A DNA stretch of 5,056 nt from contig JBLKOW010000074.1 in the NCBI GenBank assembly GCA_047603135.1, forward strand, positions 1 to 5,056, in the 5' to 3' direction. Position 1 is the stretch's first letter, and the number at the start of each line of letters is the position of its first letter. The notes under the pieces are model-generated. The model saw only the letters and a program-made list of their open reading frames with translations. It was not told where the DNA came from and ran no database searches. The translations under genes were made by a program, and so were the position numbers. Below are positions 4,840 to 5,056 of the stretch, in pieces. Source of the stretch: JACJVV01 sp047603135. Its GTDB lineage: Archaea; Nanobdellota; Nanobdellia; Woesearchaeales; JACJVV01.

Positions 4840-4935
4840 TTATCCTACATTAAATGAGGTAAGAAAATTAAGTATGATTACCATAACAACATCGTTCGGC
4901 AGATTGCTAAAATTTTGATGTGCCTCACAACTTGC
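4840..4935 (-). repeat. Dispersed repeat copy B, possible coding remnant on the - strand
   Basis: This is the second copy of the repeat at 2247-2339. On the - strand it reads through SCEAHQNFSNLPN and a hydrophobic tail to NVG and a TAA stop, one codon longer than copy A. An in-frame stop lies two codons before the shared SCEAH region, so nothing longer is encoded here. The sequence toward the six-cysteine gene (4748-4839) is AT-rich with no other feature that I can support. About 55 bases to the right lies structured unit 3, so the repeat and unit 3 together could be the two ends of one small element. Confidence 0.5.
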
Positions 4936-4990
4936 TTTTTAGTTACTAAGGTGTATTGTTTAATAGGTTATTTCTATTTTTCTTTAATGT

Positions 4991-5054
4991 GAGCAACGCG
5001 AACACAGGGGTTTAATTCCCCGACCTTTAGGTCGTTTTCTATAGAAAACTTTTT
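4991..5054 (+). other. Structured unit 3: omega-RNA or right-end-like hairpins, then a palindrome and T run
   Basis: After GAGCAACGCGAACACA comes GGGG-TTTAATT-CCCC (5007-5021), then the hairpin GACCTTTAGGTC (5022-5033). A 16-bp perfect palindrome follows, GTTTTCTATAGAAAAC (5034-5049), and then five T (5050-5054). CCCC-NN-CCTTTAGG is shared with unit 1 at 2115-2128 with identical spacing. Paired hairpins of this kind are typical of IS200/IS605 right ends and TnpB guide RNA scaffolds, but no TnpB frame precedes it. The palindrome and T run would also work as a terminator. The window ends at 5056, so the unit may be cut. Confidence 0.4.
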
Positions 5055-5056
5055 AC

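Noticed and set aside
4991..5033. tRNA T-arm (GGGG-TTTAATT-CCCC)
   Set aside because: The loop has T in place of the invariant C, and no matching acceptor, D or anticodon arm lies upstream. The paired CCTTTAGG hairpin and the copy at 2103-2128 point elsewhere.

Overview
The window is AT-rich archaeal chromosome. Its markers are ribosomal protein eL21, RNA polymerase subunit Rpo4 and a DUF655 protein in the order conserved in Euryarchaeota and related lineages. TATA boxes sit about 30 bases upstream of start codons, and the only strong Shine-Dalgarno site is of the GGTGAT type. Small genes, low GC and an acidic copper lipoprotein would suit a DPANN-type (Woesearchaeota-like) or other small-genome archaeon, but that placement is inference.

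Layout. From 53 to 1367 on + lies an information-processing cluster: eL21, Rpo4 after a 2-base gap, then a DUF655 protein behind its own probable promoter. The ksgA gene that often follows DUF655 in archaea is absent. A lipid-anchored type-1 copper protein (1502-2026, -) is convergent with the cluster. Arginyl-tRNA synthetase (2594-4291, +) follows a 567-base gene-poor gap and is convergent with a small six-cysteine membrane-anchored protein of unknown function (4347-4688, -).

The non-coding DNA is the unusual part. The 2027-2593 gap holds two back-to-back structured units (2073-2142 and 2145-2227) with 15- and 14-bp perfect terminal stems and the same internal architecture. It also holds one copy of a dispersed repeat of about 95 bases and a separate 12-bp inverted-repeat element just upstream of the argS promoter. 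The gap at the right end (4689-5056) holds the second copy of the dispersed repeat and a third structured unit sharing the GGGG-loop-CCCC-NN-CCTTTAGG core with the first. These hairpins resemble the right ends of IS200/IS605-type elements, where the TnpB guide RNA (omega RNA) scaffold is encoded, but no intact transposase or TnpB gene is present. The best reading is decayed or non-autonomous transposon ends, or a small structured-RNA family.

Three genes (eL21, argS, the six-cysteine protein) have a TATA-like box whose first base lies exactly 30 bases upstream of an ATG. This suggests leaderless transcripts and decides the argS start in favour of 2594 over an upstream GTG at 2579.
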